A DNA stretch of 64,000 nt, from positions 186,001 through 250,000 of the forward strand of contig NZ_BMYS01000002.1 in the NCBI RefSeq assembly GCF_014652395.1. Reading direction: 5' to 3'. The notes under the pieces were generated by a model. The model was not told the origin of the DNA. It made no database searches and saw nothing but the letters and a program-made list of their open reading frames with translations. Below, piece by piece: positions 45,103 through 55,019 of the stretch; the first letter of the stretch is position 1; every line of letters begins with the position of its first letter. This DNA comes from Advenella faeciporci. Lineage in GTDB: Bacteria > Pseudomonadota > Gammaproteobacteria > Burkholderiales > Burkholderiaceae_B. A program made the position numbers and the translations under genes.

Positions 45103-46796
45103 AAATAAGTGACCGGGCGCAAAATCCCGGCTATCAGCAACAATTGGAAAACGCGGGCATTCATACCCTGCTGGCCCGGCTTTGGGCCGCCCGTGGCGTT
45201 AATGATCCCGCCCAAACGCAACCGCATTGGCAAAACATGCTGGCGCCTTCCCTGCTTTCCGAAGTAAACCGGGCAGCCAGCCTGCTGGCCGATGCCATCG
45301 AGCAAAGAAAAAAACTCCTGATTATTGCCGACTATGACTGTGACGGCGCGACAGCCTGCGCAACAGGCGTACGTGCCCTGCGCCAGATGGGCGCCGATAT
45401 TGATTTTCTGGTACCCAACCGCTTTGAAACCGGCTATGGTTTATCGCCGGCCGTGGTTAGCCTGGCCTGCCAGCATCCCAATGGCAAACCCGACATCCTG
45501 ATTACGGTTGATAACGGCATTGCCAGTGTTGAAGGCGTGCAGGCGGCGCGCGAAGAAAGCATGGAAGTAATTGTAACCGACCATCACTTGCCCGGTGACA
45601 CCCTGCCCGATGCCCTGTGTATCGTCAATCCAAACAAGCCCGGCTGCACTTTTCCGTCCAAGAGCCTGGCGGGCGTGGGGGTTATTTTCTATGTCATGCT
45701 GGCCCTGCGTGCGGAAATGCGTCAACGCGGGCACTTTGACCCCAAAGGCGGGCCCAGGCTGGATAACCTTGCCGATCTGTTGGCCTTGGGCACCGTCGCT
45801 GATGTTGTCCGCTTAGACAGCAATAACCGCCTGCTGGTTACCCAGGGGCTTAACAAAATCCGCAAGGGCCACCTGCAGCCAGGCATCAAAGCCCTGTTCA
45901 TGGTTGCCGGCGGCAACTTCCAAGAAGCCAGTGCAACCGACCTGGGCTTTAAAATTGGTCCTCGCATCAATGCCGCTGGCCGTCTGGCTGACATGAGCCT
46001 GGGCATTCGCTGCTTAATCACCGATGACGAAACCGAGGCCCTGCATTTGGCCCGGCAACTGGATGAAATCAATCATCAACGCCGCTCTATTGAACATGAA
46101 ATGAGCGAACAGGCCCTGGCCACGCTGGCTTCCCCTGAAAGCGCCCAATCGGCCAGCATTTGCGTCTTTAATGAAAGCTGGCACCAGGGAGTGGTTGGTA
46201 TTGTGGCTTCCCGCCTGAAAGAAAAATTCTGGAAACCCACCCTGGCCTTTGCCCCGGCCGACAATGATGAATTGCGCGGATCAGGACGCTCGATACCCGA
46301 ACTGCACCTGCGTGATGCACTTGATTTGGTATCCAAACGTCATCCTGGCATGATCCTGAAATTTGGCGGACACGCCATGGCGGCCGGGCTCTCGCTTAAA
46401 ACCGCGTACTTCAAGGCGTTTGCAAGCGCCTTTAACGAAGCGGTACAGGAAATGACGGGCACCAGCAGCTTTGAACCCCTGCTTGAAACAGACGGCTCAC
46501 TGGATCCCGTTTATGCCAATGCTGAAACCGCTTTACTGTTGCAAAACCAGGTTTGGGGAGCCGGCTTTCCCGCCCCGCTTTTCAGGGATGTATACCGCAT
46601 CCGCAACCAAAGGCTGCTCAAAGACAAACACCTTAAATTAAAAGTTGAACGTAACCAGGTTCTGTATGATGCCATCTGGTTCAACCAGCAGGAATCTTTG
46701 CCCGAATACGCCGAACTGGTTTATGAACTGGTACCTAATCAATGGAATGGCGTGGTATCGGCACAACTGCTTGTAAAACATGCCCGGGATGCCTGA
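45093..46796 (+). CDS. recJ: Single-stranded-DNA-specific exonuclease RecJ
   Basis: This is a 5'-3' single-strand exonuclease of about 567 residues in recombination and mismatch repair. The DHH-family motifs are IIADYDCDGATAC, ILITVDNGIAS, IVTDHHLPGD, GVGVIFYV and ADMSLGIRCL; the DHHA1 region has GSGRSIPELHLRDAL and FGGHAMAAG. The start is uncertain: GTG 45093 has AAGGA at good spacing, while ATG 45078 has no ribosome site but gives an open frame. Either overlaps the upstream gene's stop, so translation is coupled. A short lipoprotein gene follows immediately. Confidence 0.94.
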   Translation: MSVKISDRAQNPGYQQQLENAGIHTLLARLWAARGVNDPAQTQPHWQNMLAPSLLSEVNRAASLLADAIEQRKKLLIIADYDCDGATACATGVRALRQMGADIDFLVPNRFETGYGLSPAVVSLACQHPNGKPDILITVDNGIASVEGVQAAREESMEVIVTDHHLPGDTLPDALCIVNPNKPGCTFPSKSLAGVGVIFYVMLALRAEMRQRGHFDPKGGPRLDNLADLLALGTVADVVRLDSNNRLLVTQGLNKIRKGHLQPGIKALFMVAGGNFQEASATDLGFKIGPRINAAGRLADMSLGIRCLITDDETEALHLARQLDEINHQRRSIEHEMSEQALATLASPESAQSASICVFNESWHQGVVGIVASRLKEKFWKPTLAFAPADNDELRGSGRSIPELHLRDALDLVSKRHPGMILKFGGHAMAAGLSLKTAYFKAFASAFNEAVQEMTGTSSFEPLLETDGSLDPVYANAETALLLQNQVWGAGFPAPLFRDVYRIRNQRLLKDKHLKLKVERNQVLYDAIWFNQQESLPEYAELVYELVPNQWNGVVSAQLLVKHARDA

Positions 46797-46797
46797 A

Positions 46798-46959
46798 ATG
46801 ATGAAGAAACTTTCCTGCCTGACAGGCTTGCTTGCATTTGCCTTTTTGACGGCAGGCTGTACAAATATGCAAAGCCCCAGCGCCCCCATTGACAATGTCA
46901 TCAATACCGTTGGTGATGCCTTTGGCAATGTATCCGGTCATAAATCAACCAGACCATAA
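46798..46959 (+). CDS. Small lipoprotein of unknown function
   Basis: This 53-residue frame starts two bases after the recJ stop with tandem ATG codons. It has a classic lipoprotein signal: KK, a hydrophobic stretch, and the lipobox LTAGC with the lipidated cysteine at residue 21. The mature part of about 33 residues ends in SGHKSTRP and shows no known domain. A strong terminator follows 17 bases later, so it is the last gene of the recJ unit. Asparagine after the cysteine pair position is not aspartate at +2 (it is threonine), so outer-membrane sorting is expected. It is easily missed because of its size. Confidence 0.7.
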   Translation: MMKKLSCLTGLLAFAFLTAGCTNMQSPSAPIDNVINTVGDAFGNVSGHKSTRP

Positions 46960-46975
46960 AATCTTTTCAATACCC

Positions 46976-46998
46976 AAAGCCCTTTTCAGGGCTTTTTT
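46976..46998 (+). terminator. Intrinsic terminator after the recJ-lipoprotein unit
   Basis: An 8-bp stem (46976-46983 with 46988-46995) has a 4-base loop and a six-T run. It separates the recJ unit from prfB. Confidence 0.88.
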
Positions 46999-47056
46999 GT
47001 TGTCATGCGTTAAAATGTAGGGTTAGCAAAAATAAAATTTGATCTTAGGAAATATA

Positions 47057-48161
47057 ATGGAAGCCGAGCGCCAGAATCAAATCTTAGCAAACCTGGAAGA
47101 TTACGCCGAACGCGAATCCGACCTTCGGGGGTATCTTTGACTACGAGGCAAAATCAGAACGCCTGCAAGTCGTCAATCTGGAACTTGAAAATCCAGACAT
47201 CTGGAACAATCCCGAACACGCCCAGGAATTGGGCAAAGAAAAGAAAAGTCTTGAAAAAATCGTACTGGTGTTAAGCGAGTTACAGCAAAACATCAAGGAT
47301 TCCATGGATCTGTACGAACTTGCCGCCATGGACGATGATGATGCCACCCTGATGGCCATTGAAGAAGACGCCAAAAAATACGCCGAAGTACTGCAAGGCC
47401 TGGAGTTCCGCCGCATGTTCTCCAACCCGGCCGACCCCATGAACTGCTTCCTGGACATTCAGGCCGGTGCGGGTGGTACCGAAGCCCAGGATTGGGCATC
47501 CATGCTGCTGCGCCAATACCTGCGTTATTGTGAGAACAAAGACTTCAAAACCGAAGTACTTGAAATCTCCGATGGCGATGTCGCTGGCATCAAGTCCGCC
47601 ACCATCAAAATCGAAGGCGATTACGCTTTTGGCTTTTTGCGCACCGAAAGCGGCGTCCACCGCCTGGTCCGCAAAAGCCCGTTCGACTCCTCCAATGGCC
47701 GTCACACGTCTTTTGCCAGTGTCTACGTTTACCCTGAAATCGACGATTCCATTGAAATTGAGATTAATCCGGCTGATTTGCGCATAGATACTTACCGCGC
47801 CAGCGGTGCCGGTGGTCAGCACATCAACAAAACCGACTCGGCCGTGCGTATTACCCACGCCCCCACCGGTATTGTCGTACAGTGCCAGAATGACCGCTCA
47901 CAGCACCGTAACCGTGCCGAGGCCATGTCCATGCTGCGCTCAAAGCTGTATGAACTTGAAATGCGCAATCGCATGGCAGAACAGCAAAAACTGGAAGACT
48001 CCAAAACCGAAGTGGGTTGGGGTCATCAAATCCGCTCTTACGTACTGGACCAAAGCCGCATTAAAGACCTGCGTACCAATGTCGAAATTTCCAATACCCA
48101 AAAAGTACTTGATGGCGATCTGGACATGTTTATTGAAGCCAGTCTGAAACAGGGTGTTTAA
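47057..48161 (+). CDS. prfB: Peptide chain release factor 2 (programmed +1 frameshift)
   Basis: This gene makes a 367-residue release factor that reads UGA and UAA stops. The frame from ATG 47057 meets TGA at codon 28 (47138-47140); a +1 shift on CTT continues into the second frame with DYEAKSE. The shift site has a Shine-Dalgarno-like CGGGGG, then TAT CTT TGA C, the standard autoregulatory signal of prfB. The codon-recognition motif SPF is at 207-209, and the catalytic GGQ at 252-254. It should not be read as a pseudogene. An SDR gene starts on the base after the stop. Confidence 0.97.
47125..47141 (+). promoter_or_regulatory. prfB programmed frameshift site
   Basis: The elements are a G-rich internal ribosome-binding stretch (47125-47131), the slippery CTT (47135-47137) and in-frame TGA followed by C (47138-47141). 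Low RF2 lets ribosomes pause at TGA and slip +1, so RF2 controls its own synthesis. Confidence 0.93.
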
Positions 48162-48917
48162 ATGAGCAAAACCATTGCCATCGTTACCGGTTCTTCCAGG
48201 GGTCTGGGGGCCGCACTGGCTGGCCAGCTTGCCACGCAGGTCAACCAGCTGGTCACTGTATCACGAACCGATAACCGGCAATTGCATGAACTTGCCCGGC
48301 AACATGGATGTCATCATATCCACCATGAGGCCGACCTTGCCGATCCGGCACAAATCGACCAGGCCTCCCTGGATATTTTTTCGCAGCTTGATCTCTCGGC
48401 CAACCAATATATCCTGATCAACAATGCTGGCACTCTGGGGCCTGTTGGCCAATACAACAGTCTTGGCCACAACAAGGCCCAGGACATAGCCCATGCCTTC
48501 AATTTAAACGTCAATAGTGTTATTGTGCTAACGTCGGCTTTTTTAAGGGCCACCCGACCTACCGGGGCCGATATCCGGATCCTTAATATTTCCTCTGGTG
48601 CCGGCCGCTCTCCTACCGCGGGCTGGGGTGTTTATTGCGCCACCAAGGCAGCCCTTGACATGTACACCCGCGTGGCAAAACAGGAAGCACCGCATGCCAA
48701 ATTGGTATCATTGGCGCCCGGTGTCATAGACACCGCCATGCAAAAACAAATTCGCGAACTGGATCTTAACGATTTTCCCAATCGGTCCCGTTTTACCCAG
48801 TTACATGACAAAGGCGAGCTGTCAAATCCCGAACAGCTCGCCCATAAAATCCTGAATTATTTACATCGTGATGATTTCGGCCAGACCGAAATTGATGATA
48901 TTCGTCACTATTCATAA
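48162..48917 (+). CDS. SDR family oxidoreductase (sepiapterin/benzil reductase-like)
   Basis: This 251-residue short-chain dehydrogenase has TGSSRGLG near residues 9-16, NNAGTLG near 87, and the catalytic YCATKAALDMY. The Ser of the catalytic triad lies in ILNISSGAG. The basic residue after the glycine motif, and SRTDNR after strand 2, suggest NADPH. It resembles the sepiapterin reductase/benzil reductase group, but the substrate is unknown. Its ATG directly abuts the prfB stop, and lysS starts nine bases after its own stop, so it is part of one prfB-SDR-lysS transcript; in many bacteria prfB and lysS are adjacent without it. Confidence 0.87.
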   Translation: MSKTIAIVTGSSRGLGAALAGQLATQVNQLVTVSRTDNRQLHELARQHGCHHIHHEADLADPAQIDQASLDIFSQLDLSANQYILINNAGTLGPVGQYNSLGHNKAQDIAHAFNLNVNSVIVLTSAFLRATRPTGADIRILNISSGAGRSPTAGWGVYCATKAALDMYTRVAKQEAPHAKLVSLAPGVIDTAMQKQIRELDLNDFPNRSRFTQLHDKGELSNPEQLAHKILNYLHRDDFGQTEIDDIRHYS

Positions 48918-48926
48918 ACCACAACC

Positions 48927-50450
48927 ATGACAGAACAACATAACCCTATCGCTCCCGAACAAGATGAAAACCGCCTGATTGCCGAACGTCGTGTCAAGCT
49001 GGATAAAATCCGTGAAGAAGGGATTGCCTTTCCCAACGATTTTGAACCCGAACACAAGGCATTGAAACTGCATGAACAGTTTAATGCCCTGGACAAAGAA
49101 ACCCTGGATCCGCAAAAAGTACCCGCCAAGGTTGCCGGCCGCATGATGCTTAAGCGTGTCATGGGCAAGGCCAGCTTTGCCACCATTCAGGACAGCAGCG
49201 GCCGCATCCAGATTTATCTGGACAAAAACTCGATAGGCGAAGATACCTACAACCAGTTCAAGCAATGGGATATTGGTGACATTATTGCCGTAGAAGGCCG
49301 TGTATTCAAAACCAACAAGGGTGAACTGTCCATTCACGCAGAAAGTATTCGCCTGCTTGCCAAATCACTGCGTCCTTTACCCGATAAATTCCACGGCATT
49401 GCCGATCAGGAACTGCGTTACCGCCAACGTTATGTAGACCTGATCATGACCGAAGAAACGCGCAACACGTTCAAAACACGCAGCAAGGCCATTAACGCCA
49501 TTCGCTCCTATATGCTAAACGCCGACTTCCTGGAAGTTGAAACCCCCATGCTGCACCCCATTCCAGGGGGCGCTGCGGCCAAACCATTTGTAACGCATCA
49601 CAATGCCCTGGACATGGAAATGTACTTGCGTATTGCCCCTGAACTGTACCTGAAACGTTTGGTCGTGGGCGGCTTTGAGCGCGTCTTTGAAATTAACCGC
49701 AATTTCCGCAATGAAGGAGTGAGCCCACGCCACAACCCTGAATTCACCATGATGGAGTTCTACGCCGCTTACACCAATTACCAATGGCTGATGAACTTTA
49801 CCGAAAATCTGCTGCGTGATGTTGCCATTCAGGCAACCGGCAGTGCCGTACTTTCCCACCAGGGCCGCGAACTTGATTTAAGCAAACCCTTTGACCGCCT
49901 TACGATTGTTGAAGCCATTACCAAATATGCGCCCGGATACACCGAAGCACAATTGGCCGATGAAGCGTTTTTGCGTAACGAACTGAAGAAATTCGGTGTG
50001 GATGCGTATGATGCGGTCATGTCCCGGGCGGGTATTGGGGCCCTGCAACTGGCCCTGTTTGAAGAAACCGCCGAAGCCAAACTGTGGAACCCGACCTTTA
50101 TCATTGATTATCCGGTTGAGGTCTCACCTTTGGCACGCGCGTCTGACACTGTTCCTGGCATTACCGAACGCTTTGAACTGTTCATTACCGGCCGTGAAAT
50201 TGCCAATGGCTTCTCTGAATTGAATGACCCTGAAGACCAGGCAGCCCGCTTCCTGGCCCAGGTAGAGGCCAAAGACGCCGGTGATGAGGAAGCCATGTTC
50301 TATGATGCCGACTATATCCGTGCGCTGGAATACGGCATGCCACCGGCAGGCGGTTGCGGTATTGGCATAGACCGCCTGGTTATGCTGCTTACAGATAGCC
50401 CCAGCATTCGCGACGTATTGCTCTTCCCGCATTTGCGCAAAGAAGGCTGA
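48927..50450 (+). CDS. lysS: Lysyl-tRNA synthetase, class II
   Basis: This 507-residue synthetase charges tRNA-Lys. The N-terminal OB-fold anticodon-binding domain (about 65-170) includes [19 protein letters not shown]. Class II motif 2 is [20 protein letters not shown] and motif 3 [12 protein letters not shown] near the C-terminus. The first 40 residues are charged. The length matches the family. It is the last gene of the prfB unit; a GC-rich palindrome and a terminator follow. Confidence 0.96.
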   Translation: MTEQHNPIAPEQDENRLIAERRVKLDKIREEGIAFPNDFEPEHKALKLHEQFNALDKETLDPQKVPAKVAGRMMLKRVMGKASFATIQDSSGRIQIYLDKNSIGEDTYNQFKQWDIGDIIAVEGRVFKTNKGELSIHAESIRLLAKSLRPLPDKFHGIADQELRYRQRYVDLIMTEETRNTFKTRSKAINAIRSYMLNADFLEVETPMLHPIPGGAAAKPFVTHHNALDMEMYLRIAPELYLKRLVVGGFERVFEINRNFRNEGVSPRHNPEFTMMEFYAAYTNYQWLMNFTENLLRDVAIQATGSAVLSHQGRELDLSKPFDRLTIVEAITKYAPGYTEAQLADEAFLRNELKKFGVDAYDAVMSRAGIGALQLALFEETAEAKLWNPTFIIDYPVEVSPLARASDTVPGITERFELFITGREIANGFSELNDPEDQAARFLAQVEAKDAGDEEAMFYDADYIRALEYGMPPAGGCGIGIDRLVMLLTDSPSIRDVLLFPHLRKEG

Positions 50451-50462
50451 TTAGCATTAAAA

Positions 50463-50482
50463 AACACCGCTTAAGCGGTGTT
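50463..50482. repeat. Perfect 20-base palindrome after lysS
   Basis: AACACCGCTTAAGCGGTGTT reads the same on both strands. It follows the lysS stop by 12 bases and lies just before the main terminator. It may be an additional stem that protects the mRNA end. Confidence 0.6.
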
Positions 50483-50490
50483 GATATTTG

Positions 50491-50528
50491 AAAACCGGCA
50501 TCGGCAACCATACAATGCCGGTTTTTTT
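50491..50528. terminator. Bidirectional terminator between lysS and yaiI
   Basis: An 11-bp stem (50491-50501 with 50515-50525, one edge A/T) encloses a 13-base loop and is followed by a T run on the plus strand and preceded by A residues that give a T run on the minus strand. It ends both convergent genes. Confidence 0.85.
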
Positions 50529-50539
50529 ATGCTAACCAT

Positions 50540-51001
50540 TTATTTTCTTTGTGCCACATGACGGGCCAGCAGTTTATCCAGCTGATTGGCAAAAGCTTTC
50601 TGGTCTGCGTGATTAAAGGCCTTAGGACCACCAGTTTCAATGCCGCTGCTACGCAATTCTTCCATCATGTCCCGAATCGCCAGCCTTTCCCGAATATTTT
50701 CCGGTGAATACAGCTCACCACGTGGATTCAAGGCGATTGCTTTTTTGTCAATGACCTCGGCGGCCAGCGGAATATCGGCCGTGACCACCAAGTCACCGGC
50801 CTGTGCCTGTGCAACAATATAGGCATCTGCCACATCAAACCCTCTGGGTACCTGACGGGACTGAATAAAAACAGAAGGCGGTACCATTAACATTTGATTG
50901 GCCACCAGGGTTGTATGAATTTCCCAGCGCTTGGCTGCCCGAAACAGAATCTGTTTGATAACAACGGGACAGGCATCAGCATCCACCCAGATTTTCATCA
51001 T
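50540..51001 (-). CDS. yaiI: YaiI/YqxD family protein (DUF188)
   Basis: This 153-residue protein shows the conserved DUF188 pattern [49 protein letters not shown] (in part), and [10 protein letters not shown]. The aspartates in VDADAC and in TADIPLA match PIN-like nuclease positions, but function is not established. AGGA precedes the tandem ATG ATG; the second may be used. The gene is convergent with lysS and lies 55 bases downstream of the M23 peptidase gene. Confidence 0.88.
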   Translation of the reverse strand: MMKIWVDADACPVVIKQILFRAAKRWEIHTTLVANQMLMVPPSVFIQSRQVPRGFDVADAYIVAQAQAGDLVVTADIPLAAEVIDKKAIALNPRGELYSPENIRERLAIRDMMEELRSSGIETGGPKAFNHADQKAFANQLDKLLARHVAQRK

Positions 51002-51056
51002 TTATTTTTTCCTATCATTATTTCAACTAATCTCACAGCTCATGCCGAAATGATAC

Positions 51057-51917
51057 TTATGGCTGGAAAGCACCAATAAAAATGGCCGGATCCACCCGGG
51101 TATCGTTAAGACTCACGTTCCAGTGCAAATGTGGACCGGTAGAGCGGCCTGTCGTGCCCACCTTTCCAAGCAGCTCGCCTCTTTTAATGGTTTGCCCTTT
51201 TTTAACATCAATAGCGGATAAATGACAGTACATGGTGACCATGCCCTGCCCGTGGTCAATGAAAACCGTTTTACCATTGAAATAATAATCATCCACGATG
51301 GTCACCACACCATCAGCCGGGGCTTTGACCGGCGTACCGGTTGGGACGGCAATGTCCAGCCCCGAATGTGGATTACGCTCTTGTCCGTTAAAAAAACGGC
51401 GCAGTCCAAACGGACTGGAATAACGACCGCCTTCTACCGGACGGTCCAGAATGACATTGCCGGGACCGGTCGGCCTGAAATTGGCGTAGGCAGTAGTTTG
51501 AGCGGCCAATTCACGTTTGATGCGGGCCAGATGTTCCTCGGAAGGCGTGACATATTTATTGGACTTCAGCTTGATATGCTGCTCTTTATATTTTTTTGGC
51601 TGGACCTGAAACGACACCTGTTGTGAACGGGTTGACGTTTTAAGCTGAAGCTGGTGCTGGCCCGATTTGCTTTTAAGTGGAATGCCGACAATTGCCAGAT
51701 ACTCGGCCGTATTGCCATTGGCCACCACCATTACCGGTTTGTTACGATACTGAACGCTGGGTGGCTGCCTATGCTCGCCAAGACTGACGACGGCAATTCC
51801 TCCCGGAACCGGCTGGTGCAGTTTATCCTTGATATAACTGTTGGCCAAAGAAAGGCCAGACATGAAAAAAAGCATGACCCCTCCAATTATTCCAATCGTT
51901 GATTTCATGCTTTTCAC
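51057..51917 (-). CDS. M23 family peptidoglycan endopeptidase
   Basis: This 286-residue secreted peptidase has a signal peptide (cleaved about residue 25, LSLANS). The N-terminal part (about 30-110) is a beta-rich regulatory region. The LytM/M23 domain near residues 155-285 has the zinc motif NPHSGLDIA (HxxxD) and HLHW (HxH). It should cleave peptide crosslinks in the cell wall; all metal ligands are present, so it is probably active rather than an EnvC-type degenerate protein. GTG 51917 has AAGGA upstream; ATG 51908 is an alternative start. It lies 19 bases after fdx and may be read from the isc promoter. Confidence 0.88.
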   Translation of the reverse strand: MKSMKSTIGIIGGVMLFFMSGLSLANSYIKDKLHQPVPGGIAVVSLGEHRQPPSVQYRNKPVMVVANGNTAEYLAIVGIPLKSKSGQHQLQLKTSTRSQQVSFQVQPKKYKEQHIKLKSNKYVTPSEEHLARIKRELAAQTTAYANFRPTGPGNVILDRPVEGGRYSSPFGLRRFFNGQERNPHSGLDIAVPTGTPVKAPADGVVTIVDDYYFNGKTVFIDHGQGMVTMYCHLSAIDVKKGQTIKRGELLGKVGTTGRSTGPHLHWNVSLNDTRVDPAIFIGAFQP

Positions 51918-51936
51918 ACTGCTTCCTTGCTGGTAT

Positions 51937-52278
51937 CTAGTGATTTTCTTTGGCGTGATTGATTGTATACTTTGGAATCTCGATCACAAGATCCTTGTCG
52001 GCAATTTTAGCCTGGCAAGACAAACGGGAGGTGGATTTCAATCCCCATGCACGGTCCAGCAAATCTTCTTCATCATCGGTCGCATCTTCAAGAGAAGAAA
52101 AACCTTCCTTGATCACAACGTGACAAGTCGTACAGGCACATGACAATTCACAGGCATGTTCAATTTCAACATGGTTGTCCAGCAAGACACGGCAAATGGA
52201 CTCTCCCACGGGAGCATTTTCAATCACGGCGCCTTCCGGACACAGTGTCTCATGTGGCAATATGGTTATTTTGGGCAT
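51937..52278 (-). CDS. fdx: ISC-system [2Fe-2S] ferredoxin
   Basis: This 113-residue ferredoxin supplies electrons for Fe-S cluster assembly. The four cluster cysteines are C43, C49, C52 ([14 protein letters not shown]) and C88 (SRLSCQAK). An extra C47 lies inside the loop, as in many Isc ferredoxins. The acidic helix [17 protein letters not shown] is the usual partner-binding surface. It closes the iscR-S-U-A-hscB-hscA-fdx series, 11 bases after hscA. No iscX gene follows. Confidence 0.95.
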   Translation of the reverse strand: MPKITILPHETLCPEGAVIENAPVGESICRVLLDNHVEIEHACELSCACTTCHVVIKEGFSSLEDATDDEEDLLDRAWGLKSTSRLSCQAKIADKDLVIEIPKYTINHAKENH

Positions 52279-52289
52279 TTATATTCCAA

Positions 52290-54152
52290 TTATGCTATTT
52301 GATCTAGGGTTTTACCTGACAGCGCCTGGCGGATACTACGATCCATGCGGCGGGCCGCAAAATCATCAGTGGCCTGGGACAAAGCCTGCACGGCATAACG
52401 AATATCATCGGTTGAACCGTTCTGCGAGTGCTTTACGGTTTCGGCCAACAAACGCTGGATGTGTGCAAGCTCATCGGCCTGCAGCAAATCTCCATCTTTC
52501 TTGATCGCTGCCTCAATGGATTCCACCAATTGGCGGGCTTCAACCTGCTGTTCACGATGCATGCGCATTTTGGCATCTTCATCGGATTTATCGACACTGT
52601 CCTGCAGCATTGAGGAGATCTCATCGTCAGACAAACCATACGAAGGCTTAACGGTCACTGCCGCTTCTATGCCTGTACTTTGTTCACGGGCAGTCACGCT
52701 AAGCAGGCCATCGGCATCAACCTGGAAGGTTACGCGAATGCGCGCGGCACCGGCCACCATGGATGGAATGCCCCGCAATTCAAAACGTGCCAATGAACGG
52801 CAATGGTCAACCAGCTCACGTTCACCCTGAACCACATGCACACTCATGGCGGTTTGACCGTCTTTGAATGTGGTGAACTCCTGGGCGCGGGCAACAGGAA
52901 TGGTACTGTTTCGTGGAATCACTTTTTCCACCAGACCACCCATGGTTTCAAGTCCCAATGACAAGGGCGTGACATCAAGCAGCAGCCAGTCATCATCGGC
53001 GCTGCGATTGCCTGCCAGCAAATTGGCCTGCAAAGCGGCACCCAGGGCCACCACTTCATCAGGGTTCAGGTTAATCAAAGGTTCCTGCTTGAAGAAATCG
53101 GCGACCATAGTGCGAATCACTGGCATGCGGGTAGCACCGCCAACCATGACCACCCCCTTGATGTCCTTCACGTCCAGTGAGGCATCTTTCAGGGTTTGAC
53201 TGACCCGCTCAAGTGAACGGTTTACCAGATCTTTGGCAATATTTTCAAAATGATTACGGGGGAAATTCTGGTCGATGTGCAAGCCATCAGACAGGGCGAT
53301 CTGAAATACGGCTCGTGAGTGATCGGTTAGTTTTTCACGTACCTGCTTGGCCAGCGTACGCAAGGCCCGCTTATCACCCGGGCTTAACTTGCTTTTGTCA
53401 TGATGCTTCATGACATCGTTGATGATCAACTCATCAAAGTCATCGCCACCCAGTTGCGTATCACCACTGGTAGCGATAACCTCGAACACGCCCTTGCTAA
53501 GCTTAAGGATGGAAATATCAAAGGTGCCGCCACCCAGATCATACACTGCGTAAATACCCTCAGCAGCATTATCCAGGCCATAGGCAATGGCAGCGGCTGT
53601 GGGCTCATTGATAAGCCGCAGCACGTTAAGACCGGCCAGGCGCGCGGCATCACGGGTAGCCTGACGCTGGGCGTCATCAAAATAAGCGGGTACGGTAATG
53701 ACCGCGCCCACCAATTCGTCACCCAACACATCTTCTGCCTGCTGTCGCAATTTGGCCAGAATTTGCGCTGAAACCTCGACAGGACTTACAGGCCCCTGAA
53801 CAGTACCAAGACGAACCATCCCCGGCTCATCAATAAGCTCATAAGGCAGTGCATAAGCCGAGGCCTCATTAAATGAACGGCCCATCAGACGCTTGACAGA
53901 AACAATGGTATTCAGGGGATCTGAATCCTGCTTTCTAACCGCCGGGTATCCAATTTCAACATCACCGTTTTGCAGATAACGCACTACAGAGGGCAATAGT
54001 TTTTTGCCGTTTTTATCGGTCAGGATCTCGGCAATACTGTTACGTACCGAGGCGACAAGAGAATGAGTCGTACCCAAGTCTATACCAACTGCCAGACGAC
54101 GTTGATGGGGGGCTGGAGATGCGCCAGGTTCTGAAATTTGTAAGAGGGCCAT
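52290..54152 (-). CDS. hscA: Fe-S cluster assembly chaperone HscA (Hsp66)
   Basis: This 620-residue Hsp70-type ATPase uses HscB and IscU to pass clusters to apo-proteins. The ATPase domain (about 20-385) has [12 protein letters not shown], the phosphate loop [13 protein letters not shown], and [12 protein letters not shown]. The substrate domain and a C-terminal helical lid follow. The N-terminal 20-residue stretch before the ATPase domain and the family order mark it as HscA rather than DnaK. It is 29 bases after hscB. Confidence 0.95.
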   Translation of the reverse strand: MALLQISEPGASPAPHQRRLAVGIDLGTTHSLVASVRNSIAEILTDKNGKKLLPSVVRYLQNGDVEIGYPAVRKQDSDPLNTIVSVKRLMGRSFNEASAYALPYELIDEPGMVRLGTVQGPVSPVEVSAQILAKLRQQAEDVLGDELVGAVITVPAYFDDAQRQATRDAARLAGLNVLRLINEPTAAAIAYGLDNAAEGIYAVYDLGGGTFDISILKLSKGVFEVIATSGDTQLGGDDFDELIINDVMKHHDKSKLSPGDKRALRTLAKQVREKLTDHSRAVFQIALSDGLHIDQNFPRNHFENIAKDLVNRSLERVSQTLKDASLDVKDIKGVVMVGGATRMPVIRTMVADFFKQEPLINLNPDEVVALGAALQANLLAGNRSADDDWLLLDVTPLSLGLETMGGLVEKVIPRNSTIPVARAQEFTTFKDGQTAMSVHVVQGERELVDHCRSLARFELRGIPSMVAGAARIRVTFQVDADGLLSVTAREQSTGIEAAVTVKPSYGLSDDEISSMLQDSVDKSDEDAKMRMHREQQVEARQLVESIEAAIKKDGDLLQADELAHIQRLLAETVKHSQNGSTDDIRYAVQALSQATDDFAARRMDRSIRQALSGKTLDQIA

Positions 54153-54181
54153 ATTGTACTTCGTAAATAATAAGTTAAAGT

Positions 54182-54682
54182 TTACAGTGCCTTAACTTCC
54201 TGATGCATTTTATTGACAAACATCCACTCGCGAACCCTTTTGGCCGCGCTGGCATAATCTTGCCGTGCATCAATTAAATTTTTCATTTCATCAAACAGTT
54301 CGAGCTGTTTTGCCTGAATCTCCTGCAAGAGATCAGTCAGCCCATTATGCTGCGGATCAGTACGGACGTCATCCAGCTGCTCGCGCCACTGCATCTGGGT
54401 CATCAGGAATTCTGCCCCCATTGCGGTATTGCTTTCTGCCTGAATGGGAAAATCTTCAAGCTCGCACATGTAGGCAGCTCGACTTAAAGGATTTTTCAGG
54501 GTTTGGTAGGCATCGTTGACACGGGAAGCCCACTGCACAGCAACCCGTTTTTCAGCCGCCGAGGCCGTGGCAAAACGATCCGGGTGAACCCTGGAGGAGG
54601 CCTGTTTCCAGGCCTGCTCCAAAGCTTCTGGAGAAAGATCAAACTGCTTGGGCAAATTCAATAAACTGAAATGATTATCCAA
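54182..54682 (-). CDS. hscB: Fe-S cluster co-chaperone HscB
   Basis: This 166-residue J-protein stimulates HscA and delivers IscU to it. The J-domain (about 1-75) has the HPD motif at 33-35 (RVHPDRFAT) and [17 protein letters not shown]. The C-terminal three-helix bundle binds IscU, with [10 protein letters not shown] near residue 97. The length matches enteric HscB (171). It lies between iscA and hscA with 11- and 29-base gaps. Confidence 0.94.
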   Translation of the reverse strand: MDNHFSLLNLPKQFDLSPEALEQAWKQASSRVHPDRFATASAAEKRVAVQWASRVNDAYQTLKNPLSRAAYMCELEDFPIQAESNTAMGAEFLMTQMQWREQLDDVRTDPQHNGLTDLLQEIQAKQLELFDEMKNLIDARQDYASAAKRVREWMFVNKMHQEVKAL

Positions 54683-54693
54683 AGAAGTTCTAC

Positions 54694-55017
54694 CTATACC
54701 GAGAATGATTCACCGCAACCGCAGCTGGCTTTCTCGTTGGGGTTTGAAAACTTGAAGCCTTCATTCAACCCCTCACGCGCGTAGTCCAGTTCAGTGCCGT
54801 CAATATAAGCCAGGCTTTTCGGATCGACAAAAATTTTCACACCAAAACTCTCGAACAGAACATCTGCATCATCAGGTGTATCAACATATTCAAGCTTGTA
54901 TGCCATGCCTGAACAACCCGTCGTTCTTACACCCAGGCGCAGGCCAACGCCCTTGCCTCTTCTATTCAGGTAATCCTGAATGTGATTTGCCGCTTTTTGA
55001 GTTAATGTAATTGCCAT
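54694..55017 (-). CDS. iscA: A-type Fe-S carrier IscA
   Basis: This 107-residue carrier holds iron or clusters through three cysteines, C35 (GCSGMAY), C99 and C101 (CGCGESFSV). The opening [13 protein letters not shown] and the segment [19 protein letters not shown] are characteristic. It starts two bases after the iscU stop. All binding residues are intact. Its role in carrying clusters to apo-proteins is known from the family. Confidence 0.95.
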   Translation of the reverse strand: MAITLTQKAANHIQDYLNRRGKGVGLRLGVRTTGCSGMAYKLEYVDTPDDADVLFESFGVKIFVDPKSLAYIDGTELDYAREGLNEGFKFSNPNEKASCGCGESFSV

Positions 55018-55019
55018 AA

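Noticed and set aside
47057-47140. prfB as a pseudogene with a premature TGA
   Set aside because: The TGA is part of the complete programmed frameshift signal and the downstream frame is intact.
47280-47858. A 192-codon minus-strand frame inside prfB
   Set aside because: It is a shadow of the release factor gene, which has conserved SPF and GGQ motifs in the plus frame.
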